64,000 nt of DNA from Sulfuricurvum sp. PC08-66. GTDB taxonomy: Bacteria; Campylobacterota; Campylobacteria; Campylobacterales; Sulfurimonadaceae. The notes below the pieces were generated by a model. That model was not told the DNA's origin, searched no databases, and saw only the letters and a list, made by a program, of their open reading frames with translations. Made by a program: the position numbers and the translations under genes. Positions 1 through 7,653 of the stretch are shown piece by piece (positions within the stretch are counted from its first letter, which is position 1; the number at the start of each line of letters is the position of its first letter). Location of the stretch: contig JQIT01000002.1 of assembly GCA_000830255.1 (NCBI GenBank), positions 425,507 through 489,506 of the forward strand, read 5' to 3'.

Positions 1-257
1 ATAATTGCCGCACGCCTTGCATCCTCGTCCATGATCGAGAGGATTTCATTGTAGACGCGCAAGGATTCCAGCGCATCGGCTTCATCGATAGTGTTCATCA
101 CAAAGCCGATGTGCAAGAGGACGAAATCGCCTATCTTGACACTGCCTGCTTCCATCAAATCCAAGCTGGCACTACGCAACACACCCATCGTATCGACGGT
201 GACGCTGTTGGTGGTCTCATCGATGGCGACGACCTTACTAGGAATAGAGAGACACAT
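1..257 (-). CDS. hypC: Hydrogenase maturation chaperone HypC (3' end missing)
   Basis: HypC is a small chaperone that, with HypD, carries the Fe(CN)2CO unit and escorts the hydrogenase large-subunit precursor. The protein begins MCLSIPSKVV, with the invariant Met-Cys start whose Cys2 is the functional ligand, and it has the compact beta-barrel composition of the family. The start codon is at 255-257, three bases beyond the hypB stop, so the two are cotranscribed. The reading frame is still open at base 1. HypC proteins are usually 75-100 residues and 85 are visible, so little is lost. Downstream hyp genes (hypD, hypE, hypA) probably lie outside the window. Confidence 0.93.
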   Translation of the reverse strand, partial: MCLSIPSKVVAIDETTNSVTVDTMGVLRSASLDLMEAGSVKIGDFVLLHIGFVMNTIDEADALESLRVYNEILSIMDEDARRAAI

Positions 258-260
258 GCT

Positions 261-1052
261 TTATCCTCGCATTTTTTGTTTGAAGCGTATCCAATCGATC
301 ACTTGTTGGATAGAGGCTTTGTCGTGCGTGCTAATGGCAAGCACATCGACGCTGGGTTTGAGTGCGCGGGCTTGCGCCTTTTCCGCCTCGATATCGTAGG
401 TGAAGTGGGGCAACAAATCAACCTTGGTAAAGAGCACCAAATCGGCTTGGCGAAACATCACAGGGTATTTGGCGACTTTATCCGCGCCCTCAGGAATCGA
501 GACCAATACGATATTGAGGTGCGCCCCCACATCGTAGCTAGCTGGACAGACCAGATTGCCCACATTTTCGATGAAGCAAATAGGCTTGCCTGCAATAGGC
601 AAATCGTGAAGCGCTTTGTGCACCATAAAGGCATCCAGATGGCAGGCACTTCCTGTTTGGATTTGCACCGCATCGATGCCTTTGGCTTGGAGCCGTTCGG
701 TGTCGCGTGAGGTCTCCAAATCCCCCTCGATGACGGTAAACCCAAAGGGAGCCATCTCTGCTATGGCTTCCAAAAGTGCCGTTTTGCCACTGCCGGGGCT
801 ACTCATGAGATTGATAGCCATCACGCCATGCTCCTCAAAATGCTCACGATTATGAGCTGCTTCATGGTCGTTTTTGTCCAAGATTTTTTTGATGACATCG
901 ATGGTTTTGGGGTCGTTGAGCTGTGGATTGTGCGCTAGGGTTTCGTGCGCGGCTTGGTGCGTATGAGAGTGGTCGTGGTCATGATGATGGTCGTGACCGT
1001 GGTGATGCGTGTGGGCATCGGTAGTGATAGAGCATCCGCAATCTTGGCACAT
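261..1052 (-). CDS. hypB: Hydrogenase nickel-insertion GTPase HypB
   Basis: HypB is a SIMIBI-class GTPase that delivers nickel to the [NiFe]-hydrogenase large subunit together with HypA. The N-terminus has the MCQDCGCS high-affinity nickel motif (CxxCGC). It is followed by a His/Asp-rich tract at about residues 14-33 that could store nickel. The P-loop GSPGSGKT lies near residue 85, and the later conserved ENVGNLVCP and FTKVDLL (G4-like) motifs are intact. The length of 263 residues is normal. The gene reads into hypC. Upstream, instead of the rest of the hydrogenase operon, lie a divergent transposase-like gene and a toxin-antitoxin pair, so hypBC probably needs its own promoter. Confidence 0.96.
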   Translation of the reverse strand: MCQDCGCSITTDAHTHHHGHDHHHDHDHSHTHQAAHETLAHNPQLNDPKTIDVIKKILDKNDHEAAHNREHFEEHGVMAINLMSSPGSGKTALLEAIAEMAPFGFTVIEGDLETSRDTERLQAKGIDAVQIQTGSACHLDAFMVHKALHDLPIAGKPICFIENVGNLVCPASYDVGAHLNIVLVSIPEGADKVAKYPVMFRQADLVLFTKVDLLPHFTYDIEAEKAQARALKPSVDVLAISTHDKASIQQVIDWIRFKQKMRG

Positions 1053-1069
1053 AAAAACTCCTTGGTTGA

Positions 1070-1098
1070 ATGACTATTCATAAAAGAGCCATTATAAT
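1070..1098. promoter_or_regulatory. Divergent promoter region sharing one -10 element
   Basis: The sequence ATTATAAT at 1091-1098 contains TATAAT on both strands. On the plus strand, TATAAT at 1093-1098 has ATGACT 17 bases upstream (1070-1075), which suits the transposase-like gene starting at 1134. On the minus strand, TATAAT at 1091-1096 lies about 40 bases before hypB, with only a weak -35. This is inference from motif and spacing alone. Confidence 0.4.
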
Positions 1099-1133
1099 AC
1101 AACGCAGTAAAAGCAACCTAAAAAGGAGCCTCC

Positions 1134-1811
1134 ATGGAGTGTATCGCGTGCAATGGTGCCACCTACACCCTAGGCGATGGACGATTGCGTTGCAAGGTGT
1201 GTCGCAAAACCTTCAGCCCCAAGCGCATCGCCCATGTCGAGCGTCTCATCGAGGCGTTTTGTAGCGATTTGACCGCGCACCAAGCCAGTCAAACCCTCGA
1301 ACTCTCCTACCCCACCGTCTGCCACACCTACCAAAAACTGCGCACCCTCGTCTCGCACTATTGCGAAGCGCAATACCAACACAACCGCGCCCAACCGTGG
1401 GAGTACGAGGAGTACCTCTATATCGAGGCCTCCAAACGCCACCGTCGAGAGGCGATTTTTGAGTCGCATACGATTTTGACCTTTGGGCAGGGCGACCAAG
1501 TCTACACGCTTTTGATGCCCTCACTCGTGCAGTACAAAACCGCCCTCATCGACAGCAACCTCCAAGAGGTCTACCACAAAGAGATGGCTACCTTTATGCG
1601 CACGAGCAAAATCCGCAAAATCACCCGCCACGACACGATAATGCAACACTTTTGGCACTATTTCGAAGCCTTTATGCTCCCCTACAAAGGCATCAGCGAA
1701 GCCTATTTCGCCTCCTACCTCAAAGAGGCAGAGTTCAAATTCAACACACCCCAAAAGCACCGCGCCACCATTGTCAAAAAGCTCTATTTTGAGCACGTTG
1801 AAAAGTGTTAA
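1134..1811 (+). CDS. IS1595-type transposase-derived protein, catalytically degenerate
   Basis: The protein has 225 residues. It begins with a zinc ribbon (C3-x2-C6 and C20-x2-C23) and a helix-turn-helix-like segment, as in IS1595/ISXO2-family transposases. The C-terminal YLKEAEFKFN matches the conserved tail of that family. The expected catalytic residues are changed: the first Asp motif reads YIEAS (E98), and the family Glu before the conserved FW reads MQHFW (about 171-174). I see no terminal inverted repeats or target duplication. The gene has a good ribosome-binding site (AAAGGAG). It sits divergently from hypB, inside an otherwise co-directional hydrogenase locus. It may be a decayed insertion or a domesticated DNA-binding protein. 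The family call is from motif memory. Confidence 0.7.
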   Translation: MECIACNGATYTLGDGRLRCKVCRKTFSPKRIAHVERLIEAFCSDLTAHQASQTLELSYPTVCHTYQKLRTLVSHYCEAQYQHNRAQPWEYEEYLYIEASKRHRREAIFESHTILTFGQGDQVYTLLMPSLVQYKTALIDSNLQEVYHKEMATFMRTSKIRKITRHDTIMQHFWHYFEAFMLPYKGISEAYFASYLKEAEFKFNTPQKHRATIVKKLYFEHVEKC

Positions 1812-1816
1812 GATGC

Positions 1817-1845
1817 TTGACAAAACTAACCTAATAGGTTACTAT
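1817..1845 (+). promoter_or_regulatory. mqsRA promoter with embedded MqsA operator
   Basis: TTGACA at 1817-1822 and TACTAT at 1840-1845 are separated by exactly 17 bases, a near-consensus sigma-70 promoter. The spacer holds the perfect inverted repeat TAACCT-AAT-AGGTTA (1827-1841), which overlaps the first two bases of the -10. The antitoxin MqsA of E. coli is known to bind AACCT/AGGTT palindromes in its own promoter, so this is very probably the autoregulatory operator. The start codon of mqsR is 24 bases beyond the -10. Confidence 0.85.
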
Positions 1846-1868
1846 TCAACCTCACGCAAAGGGAGTTC

Positions 1869-2156
1869 ATGTCAGCGACATATAATCTCGAAACCGTCAA
1901 AGAGCTGATACGAAAAGAGAGGTATCGCATCACAATGGTCGCTTCAAATGGCGCCATCGAAATGGGGATGAACGATGCAGATATTCTAAAAGCGGTGATG
2001 CTTCTATCCTCAAGCCATTTTTACAAAACCATGCCCTCCGAAAAAATCGCCTCTCTTTGGCAAGATGTCTATCACATCACGTACAATGGGTACACAGTCT
2101 ATTTGAAGCTTCAAATTACGGATAATGCCATCATCATCTCATTTAAGGAGAAATAA
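1869..2156 (+). CDS. mqsR: MqsR-family mRNA interferase toxin
   Basis: MqsR is a RelE-fold ribonuclease that cuts mRNA (GCU sites in E. coli) and is neutralised by MqsA. The 95-residue protein keeps the family hallmarks: the S(S)HFYKTM stretch, WQDVYH, and the ending IIISFKEK, which is almost identical to the E. coli tail. The N-terminal helix with K/R-rich residues is present. The gene is followed after one base by the antitoxin gene, in the toxin-first order typical of mqsRA and unlike most toxin-antitoxin pairs. The ribosome-binding site is GGGAG, a few bases before the ATG. No frameshift is visible, so the toxin looks intact. Confidence 0.92.
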   Translation: MSATYNLETVKELIRKERYRITMVASNGAIEMGMNDADILKAVMLLSSSHFYKTMPSEKIASLWQDVYHITYNGYTVYLKLQITDNAIIISFKEK

Positions 2157-2157
2157 C

Positions 2158-2574
2158 ATGCCAACCAACTGCCCACTCTGTGGTTCACACCTCATTCACG
2201 AAGCACGACCCAGAACAATCACCTATCGAGACCATACTGCATCTATTAGCCAAACAGCCGACTATTGTGACAGTTGTGGTGAGGCATTTTTGAGTCCTAG
2301 TGATTCCAAATCGACCGAAAAAGCAGTAGCGGATTTCAAACGCAAAGTAGACCATCTACTCACCTCCGATGAGATAAAAGAGATTCGACGAAAATACAAA
2401 ATCACCCAAAAGCAAGCGGCGACACTTTTTGGCGGCGGTATCAATGCCTTTTCCAAATATGAGCGTGGAGAAGCCATCCAAAACAGATCTACCGATTTGC
2501 TTTTGAAACTTATCGCAGATGAGATTGTCAATATGGAGACACTTCTCAAAGTTTCCCAAAATCAGGCAAGTTGA
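2158..2574 (+). CDS. mqsA: MqsA-family antitoxin and autorepressor
   Basis: The 138-residue protein has the two-part MqsA architecture. The N-terminal zinc domain carries CPLCG and CDSCGEAF (CxxC pairs) and binds the toxin. The C-terminal Xre-type helix-turn-helix contains ITQKQAATLFGGG and NAFSKYERG, nearly the same as the DNA-binding helix of E. coli MqsA, whose Asn and Arg read the AACCT palindrome. The matching palindrome lies in the promoter at 1827-1841. The start at 2158 was chosen over an upstream in-frame ATG inside mqsR because it has AAGGAG eight bases before it. The gene ends four bases before the convergent hydrogenase protease gene. Confidence 0.93.
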   Translation: MPTNCPLCGSHLIHEARPRTITYRDHTASISQTADYCDSCGEAFLSPSDSKSTEKAVADFKRKVDHLLTSDEIKEIRRKYKITQKQAATLFGGGINAFSKYERGEAIQNRSTDLLLKLIADEIVNMETLLKVSQNQAS

Positions 2575-2577
2575 CGG

Positions 2578-3111
2578 TTAGTTGCTTTTTGGCACCCTAA
2601 ATCCCTCGATAATCTCCTCTAGCGTCACGCTACTCTCTTTGGGTGTGGCAGTAATACCCCATTGGGAGAGTCTCTCTACAATCGTCTCGATATAGCGCCC
2701 AAACGCCTCTCGTAGCGGTATCGAGAGCGCGATAGCATAAGAAGTATCGTGTGGGACGATGCCTATGACGTGCGCTTGTGGGAGCGGTTTGCCCAAAAGC
2801 TCTAGCATATCCATGCACTGAATCGCGCCCACTTCATGTGCCCCACCGCTGTTGAGTCCATAGCCTGCTAGCTCTTGAGCAGGGATGATATACATCGCTC
2901 CCGCCTCATCCTCGATGGCAATAGCGTCCAAAAGCACCACATGGGCATAGGTGGCAAAATAGTCCAAAAGCGCCATCCCCTCCACGCCCCCATCGACGAT
3001 GTGAATCTGGGGCGAAAAGCTATAGTGCGCCCGCACATAGTGGCACGCATAGACCCCTACGCCATCGTCGCACGCCAAGACATTACCGATACCCAAAAGC
3101 GCCAACGCCAC
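2578..3111 (-). CDS. hydD: [NiFe]-hydrogenase maturation endopeptidase (HydD/HybD type)
   Basis: This protease removes the C-terminal peptide of the hydrogenase large subunit once nickel is inserted. It has 177 residues with the family opening LLGIGNVLACDDGVG. The three nickel-contacting residues of HybD are present as D16 (Glu in most homologs), D62 in VVLLDAIA and H92 in SGGAHEVGA, so it should be active. The gene starts with GTG, directly after the stop of a second protease-like gene. It is the last gene of the large hyd block before the toxin-antitoxin interruption. The substrate is expected to be HydB, encoded in the same operon. Confidence 0.88.
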   Translation of the reverse strand: MALALLGIGNVLACDDGVGVYACHYVRAHYSFSPQIHIVDGGVEGMALLDYFATYAHVVLLDAIAIEDEAGAMYIIPAQELAGYGLNSGGAHEVGAIQCMDMLELLGKPLPQAHVIGIVPHDTSYAIALSIPLREAFGRYIETIVERLSQWGITATPKESSVTLEEIIEGFRVPKSN

Positions 3112-3663
3112 CTAAAATCCTCTGCCGTGTTCGATGCTAGGGTGCGCGAAAATGTCGATGATAGTTTCAAGCGTGACGCGCCCAGCCTTGGGCGAGGCGA
3201 TGATGCCCCTACGCGCCAACTCACCCAAAATCGTCTCGATATAGCGCGACCATGCACTTTTGAGCGTGGGGGTCAAATCGACTTGGACGCTGACAATATC
3301 CAGCGGCACAATACTCACCAACGTCACATCGGCGCAATGACGCGCCATCGAACATATCTGCAACATCTCGGCAATTTCAACTTCGTTGGCGGTCTTTTTG
3401 AGACCTGCTTGGTCGATGAGGGTTTGGGCATCGAGCACCTCGATGGTGCCTGCGTCGATAGCGTCACGCGAACTGGTATTGGCGATGAGAACGTAGTCAT
3501 ACTCTTGCAGGAGTGGCATAAGCCGAAAGCCCAAGGTACCACCATCGACGATATCTATCGCAGGCGCAAAATCGTAATTTTCCTTGAGGTATTTGCCCGC
3601 ATAAAGCCCCGCCCCCTCATCCATGAAAAAGGCGTTGCCCGACCCAATCAGTGCTACATTCAT
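3112..3663 (-). CDS. Hydrogenase protease paralog lacking two nickel ligands
   Basis: The 183-residue protein is clearly homologous to its downstream neighbour, with the opening GSGNAFFMDEGAG and the segment DIVDGGTLGF. By direct counting, E16 is kept but the positions equivalent to D62 and H93 of HybD are both Asn (N62 in LIANTSS, N93 in KTANEVE). In HybD these residues bind the nickel that triggers cleavage, so catalysis is doubtful. The chosen ATG at 3661-3663 overlaps the hypF stop by four bases, which indicates translational coupling. It could be a scaffold, a regulator of the active protease, or a protease with altered metal use. The function is unknown to me. Confidence 0.75.
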   Translation of the reverse strand: MNVALIGSGNAFFMDEGAGLYAGKYLKENYDFAPAIDIVDGGTLGFRLMPLLQEYDYVLIANTSSRDAIDAGTIEVLDAQTLIDQAGLKKTANEVEIAEMLQICSMARHCADVTLVSIVPLDIVSVQVDLTPTLKSAWSRYIETILGELARRGIIASPKAGRVTLETIIDIFAHPSIEHGRGF

Positions 3664-5867
3664 GTGAACTCCTTCGTATGAAAACTCCCCCAATACGCCT
3701 GCCCAAGGGCAATTGCGCCATCGTTCGTGGGTGCTTTTTCGCCCCTCCAAAAGGTGCGCGACGCAAAACGCGCATGCAGGCGCGTCAAAAGAGCATGGTT
3801 TTGGAAAACCCCGCCTGCTACGACGAGTGGGTGCGTAGGATAGAGTGCCGCAAAGTGCACGATAATCGCCTCCACCGTAGCGATGAAGCGACTCGCAATC
3901 GCAGTTTTGTCGCCCTGAAGGGCGATAATTTGCCCCACCATCGAGCGCACATCGACCACCCCATCGATGACGCTAAAATCAAAAGGCTCCTCGATAGCAC
4001 TATCGACATACGCCTCCATCATCATGGCACCTTGCCCCTCAAATGCGACCGCTTGGACAAAGCCCCCCAGCGACGCCACCGCGTCAAAAAGCCGCCCCAT
4101 CGAGGTGGTCATAGGCGTGTTGAGTCCGCGCGTGTACATCGTGTGAAAATGGACAATCTCCTCACGCGAAAAAGCCCTCACCGTAGCCACATCCAGCGCC
4201 ACTACTTCATCAAGCGAAAAATGCGCGAACAAGAGCCCTAGCGCCACACGTCGCGGTTCGCGTATCGCTTTTTCACCCCCTAGCAATCCCCACGGTGCCA
4301 AATGCCCCACGCGCTCAAACCCCTCGATGCTTGCCAACATCACCTCACCGCCCCACAGCACGCCGTCACTCCCCAATCCTGTCCCGTCAAAGCCAAAGCC
4401 CAACACCTCTTGCGTCGCGCCAAACTCTGCCATCACTGCCAAAATATGGGCATAGTGGTGTTGCACGCCGTAATGCGCCACCCCCATCGAGTGCGCTTGA
4501 CGTGTCGAGGTGTAGGTGGGGTGCAAATCGTGCACGACGCCCGCAGGATGCTCATCGTAATAGCGTGTGAAGGTGGCGATATTGCGCGCGAAATAGGCAT
4601 CGCTCTCCACACTCCCCAAATCCCCAATATGTCCGCCCAACACCAGCGTATCTTCATAAGCTAGGGCAATCGCGCTTTTTTGGTGCGCGCCTACGCCCAA
4701 AATGCTTTGCGTGACTTTATGCGGCATCGATAGGGTCAAGGGGGCAACTCCGCGCCCCATGCGAAGCACCGCCATACGCCCTGCCACCACCTGTACCACG
4801 CTATCATCGAGTGCATTGACGATGGCGCGGTTGTGATCGATGAGCAGATCATACGCTCCTGCCAAATGGTGTTCAACTGCTTCGCGTGTCGTCAGGATAG
4901 GCATCTCGCTAGGGTTGGCACTCGTGACCACCAACGGTGCATCGATAGCTTCGAGCAGTTGCACATGCAACGGCGTGTAGGGCAAGAATAGCCCCATGCG
5001 TGGCATGTCAGGGGCGATATGCGCAGAGAGTCCATGATGCGGGCGTGGAGCCACCAGCACGATAGGCTTGATGGCACCCGTCAAAAGTGCCTCTTCATCA
5101 CTATCGATGAGCGCTATGCGATGCGCCATCTCGAGAGTCTGCACCATCACAGCGAGGGGTTTTGCCCAACGCTTTTTGCGCTCTCGCAAGCCCAACACCG
5201 CGCGGTCACTCGTGGCAAGGCACAGCAGATGAAAACCCCCAAGCCCTTTGAGCGCCACAATGCCCTCACGTCGAAGCACCTCCACCGCCTGCGCGATGCC
5301 ATCGTGTGGCGTAATACGCGGACCGCAATCGGGGCAGGCGATAGGCTGTGCATGGAAAAAGCGCGACGTGGGGTCGTGGTACTGCGCTTCGCACGCCGCA
5401 CACATCACAAAATCGCGCATCGAGGTGTGCGCACGGTCGTAGGGCGGCTCCTCCAGAATGGTGTAGCGCGGACCACACTGCGTACAATTGATAAATGCGT
5501 AGCCGTAACGTCGATTGCGTGGGTCGTGCATCTCGGCTAGACACTCTGCACACACGGCACGCTCCAATCCCATAGGCGTCGCACGACTCACCGTCGAAGA
5601 GGATTCTAAAATCGTGAACTTTTCATAAGGGGGCGCATCGAGGATTTCGCGACGCAATGAAGAGATCATAGCGGCATCAGGAAGGTGTGCATATATCGCC
5701 TCGATGAAGGGTTCGATAGCATGTCCCTGCACATAGATATGCACGCCATCACTTTGGTTGGCGACACTACCCACAAGCGCATGTCGAAGTGCAAGGGCGT
5801 AGATGAAGGGGCGAAAGCCTACACCTTGCACATGTCCTGTAATGATGAGATGGTGCGTCTCAACCAA
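3660..5867 (-). CDS. hypF: Carbamoyltransferase HypF
   Basis: HypF uses carbamoyl phosphate and ATP to load a carbamoyl group onto the C-terminal Cys of HypE, the source of the CN ligands of [NiFe]-hydrogenase. Domain order: acylphosphatase-like (about 1-90, GHVQGVGFRPF), two zinc fingers (CAECLAEMHD, CTQCG, then CAACE and CPDCG, about 105-185), YrdC-like domain (about 190-370), and a Kae1/TobZ-like C-terminal domain with HHYAHILAVMAE and VVAGGVFQNH. The length of 735 residues is normal. The start overlaps the end of the hydE-like gene by eight bases, and the end overlaps the protease paralog by four, so the genes are tightly coupled. Confidence 0.96.
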   Translation of the reverse strand: MVETHHLIITGHVQGVGFRPFIYALALRHALVGSVANQSDGVHIYVQGHAIEPFIEAIYAHLPDAAMISSLRREILDAPPYEKFTILESSSTVSRATPMGLERAVCAECLAEMHDPRNRRYGYAFINCTQCGPRYTILEEPPYDRAHTSMRDFVMCAACEAQYHDPTSRFFHAQPIACPDCGPRITPHDGIAQAVEVLRREGIVALKGLGGFHLLCLATSDRAVLGLRERKKRWAKPLAVMVQTLEMAHRIALIDSDEEALLTGAIKPIVLVAPRPHHGLSAHIAPDMPRMGLFLPYTPLHVQLLEAIDAPLVVTSANPSEMPILTTREAVEHHLAGAYDLLIDHNRAIVNALDDSVVQVVAGRMAVLRMGRGVAPLTLSMPHKVTQSILGVGAHQKSAIALAYEDTLVLGGHIGDLGSVESDAYFARNIATFTRYYDEHPAGVVHDLHPTYTSTRQAHSMGVAHYGVQHHYAHILAVMAEFGATQEVLGFGFDGTGLGSDGVLWGGEVMLASIEGFERVGHLAPWGLLGGEKAIREPRRVALGLLFAHFSLDEVVALDVATVRAFSREEIVHFHTMYTRGLNTPMTTSMGRLFDAVASLGGFVQAVAFEGQGAMMMEAYVDSAIEEPFDFSVIDGVVDVRSMVGQIIALQGDKTAIASRFIATVEAIIVHFAALYPTHPLVVAGGVFQNHALLTRLHARFASRTFWRGEKAPTNDGAIALGQAYWGSFHTKEFT

Positions 5868-7623
5868 AAATAGCCCCTACGATGCGGTTGTTGCCGCTCA
5901 TGGGTAGAGTGAGGTTGGCCAGAAGTTTTTGCGGCTCTACCTTTTGGCGTAGTCGTCCCCAAAAGAGTGTAGAGCCAAGCGCCGCACCGCAAGCACACAG
6001 ATGCGTAGCGGCAGTTTTGCCCTGCAAGGTTTGAAGCGTAAGCGCCGCGAAATCGCCCCACGCCTCCATGAGCGAATAGGCTAAATGTGCGCTCGATACG
6101 CCTGCCAATCGATAGCTCAATAGGCTCGCCACTGCCGCATAAGGGTCGAATCGATGGTCATCGCCCACGCTCATATCGATATGCAATCCCCCTTTGCCAC
6201 CATAGAGTAGCCCTGCCGTAATAAGCGCCTCCATCGATGCCTCGTCAAGCTCCAAAATGCTCGCCACCGTCGCGGCGAAGTGGTCATCGGCAAGGGTGAG
6301 AACCTCATAAACGCTAGGCAGTTTGACTCTCACCGTCTCGACCAAGCGGTCGCTTCCCTCGCGTAAACTTCCCAAACGCTCCAAGAGTTGCGCCCCCTCG
6401 AAAGGCTTGCTAGGAATCACATCGATCATTTTTTTGCCGTCGAAGTACCCAAAAATAGGCATATCATCGAGGGTGACACACACTGCTTTGCTCCCAAAGA
6501 GACGATGCTCCACGATGAGGCTCATCGACGCGGCAACTGAAGGGGAGATACGCACTACATTGGTCGCCTCAAAGAGCAAGGTTTCGCCCTCGATAGCGAC
6601 GACTTTGGCGGCATGTGCTTGGTCGAAGCGCTCCATACGGTCGATAGCGACCTCGCGCTCATGCGGTACGGCGACGAGATGGCTAGCGATACCTAGCGTA
6701 TGCGAAACATGCGAAAGTCTGCGTGGAAAGAGCGCGCGTTCCCCCTCGACGATGCGCACCTCGTTTTGGCGCACCATCACGAGAAGCTCCTCTTGCGCAC
6801 TCACCTCGCTTGCGAAATCGAGCACCTTTTCACCGCTACGTGTACCCTCGCACGCTTCGATAGCGATGCTCTCTATCCCCAAGGCGGCGAGTTTCGCACA
6901 AAGCGCGATGGAGAACCCTTCATCAGGGGCTTTGAGCTTGACGATGCGCGCTTGGTCGTGGAGTTTCACCCGCAAAAAGGGTCGCTCGATGCTCAAAAGG
7001 GCTTGGATTTCGCTCTCGATAAGGGGTGCAAGTGTAGAGAGTTTGGCTATCGAGGTCGCCATGATGTGCTCACTTGTGGGTGTCACAGCTGCGAAGCGTC
7101 GAAGCCCAAAGGTGGTTTTGCATACGACGCTGTTGCCTTGGGCGATGTACGATGCTACAGCTTCGAAAAGCGCTTCATAGGTGTGCGTAGCAGGGGCTTG
7201 GAGGGTATCGAAGGTGATATTTTTACTCTCTATTACAGGCAGTGCATAGTGTCCACCGCAACAACTGCAACGCGTGAAGGGGTCAAAAAAGTGGAGAGAT
7301 TTTGCATCGAACATCGAGGCGTGACACGAGGGGCAAAGCCCCAAGCCTAGAGCATTCACAGATGCCAAAGGGCGTACCGTTTGGGGTGCATGAGGCGTCG
7401 ATAGAGAGGAAATTTTGGAGAGTCCTAGCACATGAGGCAGTCGTGAAGTCATCGCGGCTAAAGCATCGGAGAGCCTAGGGGCGGTGTCGTCCATCGCGCA
7501 CAAAAAGCCCTCCTCTTGAGGCTCGATAAGGCTAGGCACCTCATACTCGTGCAATAGCATCGTCAAGCAATTTTCGAGGATGGGTAGCCCAAAATGACCC
7601 TCGATACGAAGTGTCAACGCCAT
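5860..7623 (-). CDS. hydE: HydE-like hydrogenase accessory protein related to HypF
   Basis: The 587-residue protein sits directly after the cytochrome b gene, the position of hydE in Wolinella and Helicobacter hyd operons. In H. pylori hydE is required for hydrogenase activity. Residues about 98-125 carry paired CxxC motifs (CPSCH, CSCCG) in a context resembling the HypF zinc fingers. The C-terminal third (about 470-587) has a HypF-like flavour, including another CAC motif. There is no acylphosphatase domain. The ATG is followed by a good reading frame and overlaps hypF by eight bases. The biochemical role is unknown, and assignment rests on operon position and partial resemblance. Confidence 0.65.
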   Translation of the reverse strand: MALTLRIEGHFGLPILENCLTMLLHEYEVPSLIEPQEEGFLCAMDDTAPRLSDALAAMTSRLPHVLGLSKISSLSTPHAPQTVRPLASVNALGLGLCPSCHASMFDAKSLHFFDPFTRCSCCGGHYALPVIESKNITFDTLQAPATHTYEALFEAVASYIAQGNSVVCKTTFGLRRFAAVTPTSEHIMATSIAKLSTLAPLIESEIQALLSIERPFLRVKLHDQARIVKLKAPDEGFSIALCAKLAALGIESIAIEACEGTRSGEKVLDFASEVSAQEELLVMVRQNEVRIVEGERALFPRRLSHVSHTLGIASHLVAVPHEREVAIDRMERFDQAHAAKVVAIEGETLLFEATNVVRISPSVAASMSLIVEHRLFGSKAVCVTLDDMPIFGYFDGKKMIDVIPSKPFEGAQLLERLGSLREGSDRLVETVRVKLPSVYEVLTLADDHFAATVASILELDEASMEALITAGLLYGGKGGLHIDMSVGDDHRFDPYAAVASLLSYRLAGVSSAHLAYSLMEAWGDFAALTLQTLQGKTAATHLCACGAALGSTLFWGRLRQKVEPQKLLANLTLPMSGNNRIVGAIFG

Positions 7624-7653
7624 TTTGCGACCACCTTTAGCCTTTTTTGGACA

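Noticed and set aside
1134..1811. An active insertion sequence
   Set aside because: Terminal inverted repeats and target duplications are not visible and the catalytic positions appear changed.
2125..2157. Upstream ATG for the MqsA antitoxin inside mqsR
   Set aside because: It adds unconserved residues before the zinc domain, whereas the ATG at 2158 has AAGGAG at the right distance and gives the family-typical N-terminus.
4302..4664. Long plus-strand frames inside hypF, hydE and other large minus-strand genes
   Set aside because: They are antisense shadows created by codon bias of the real genes; products have no recognisable domains and no ribosome-binding sites.
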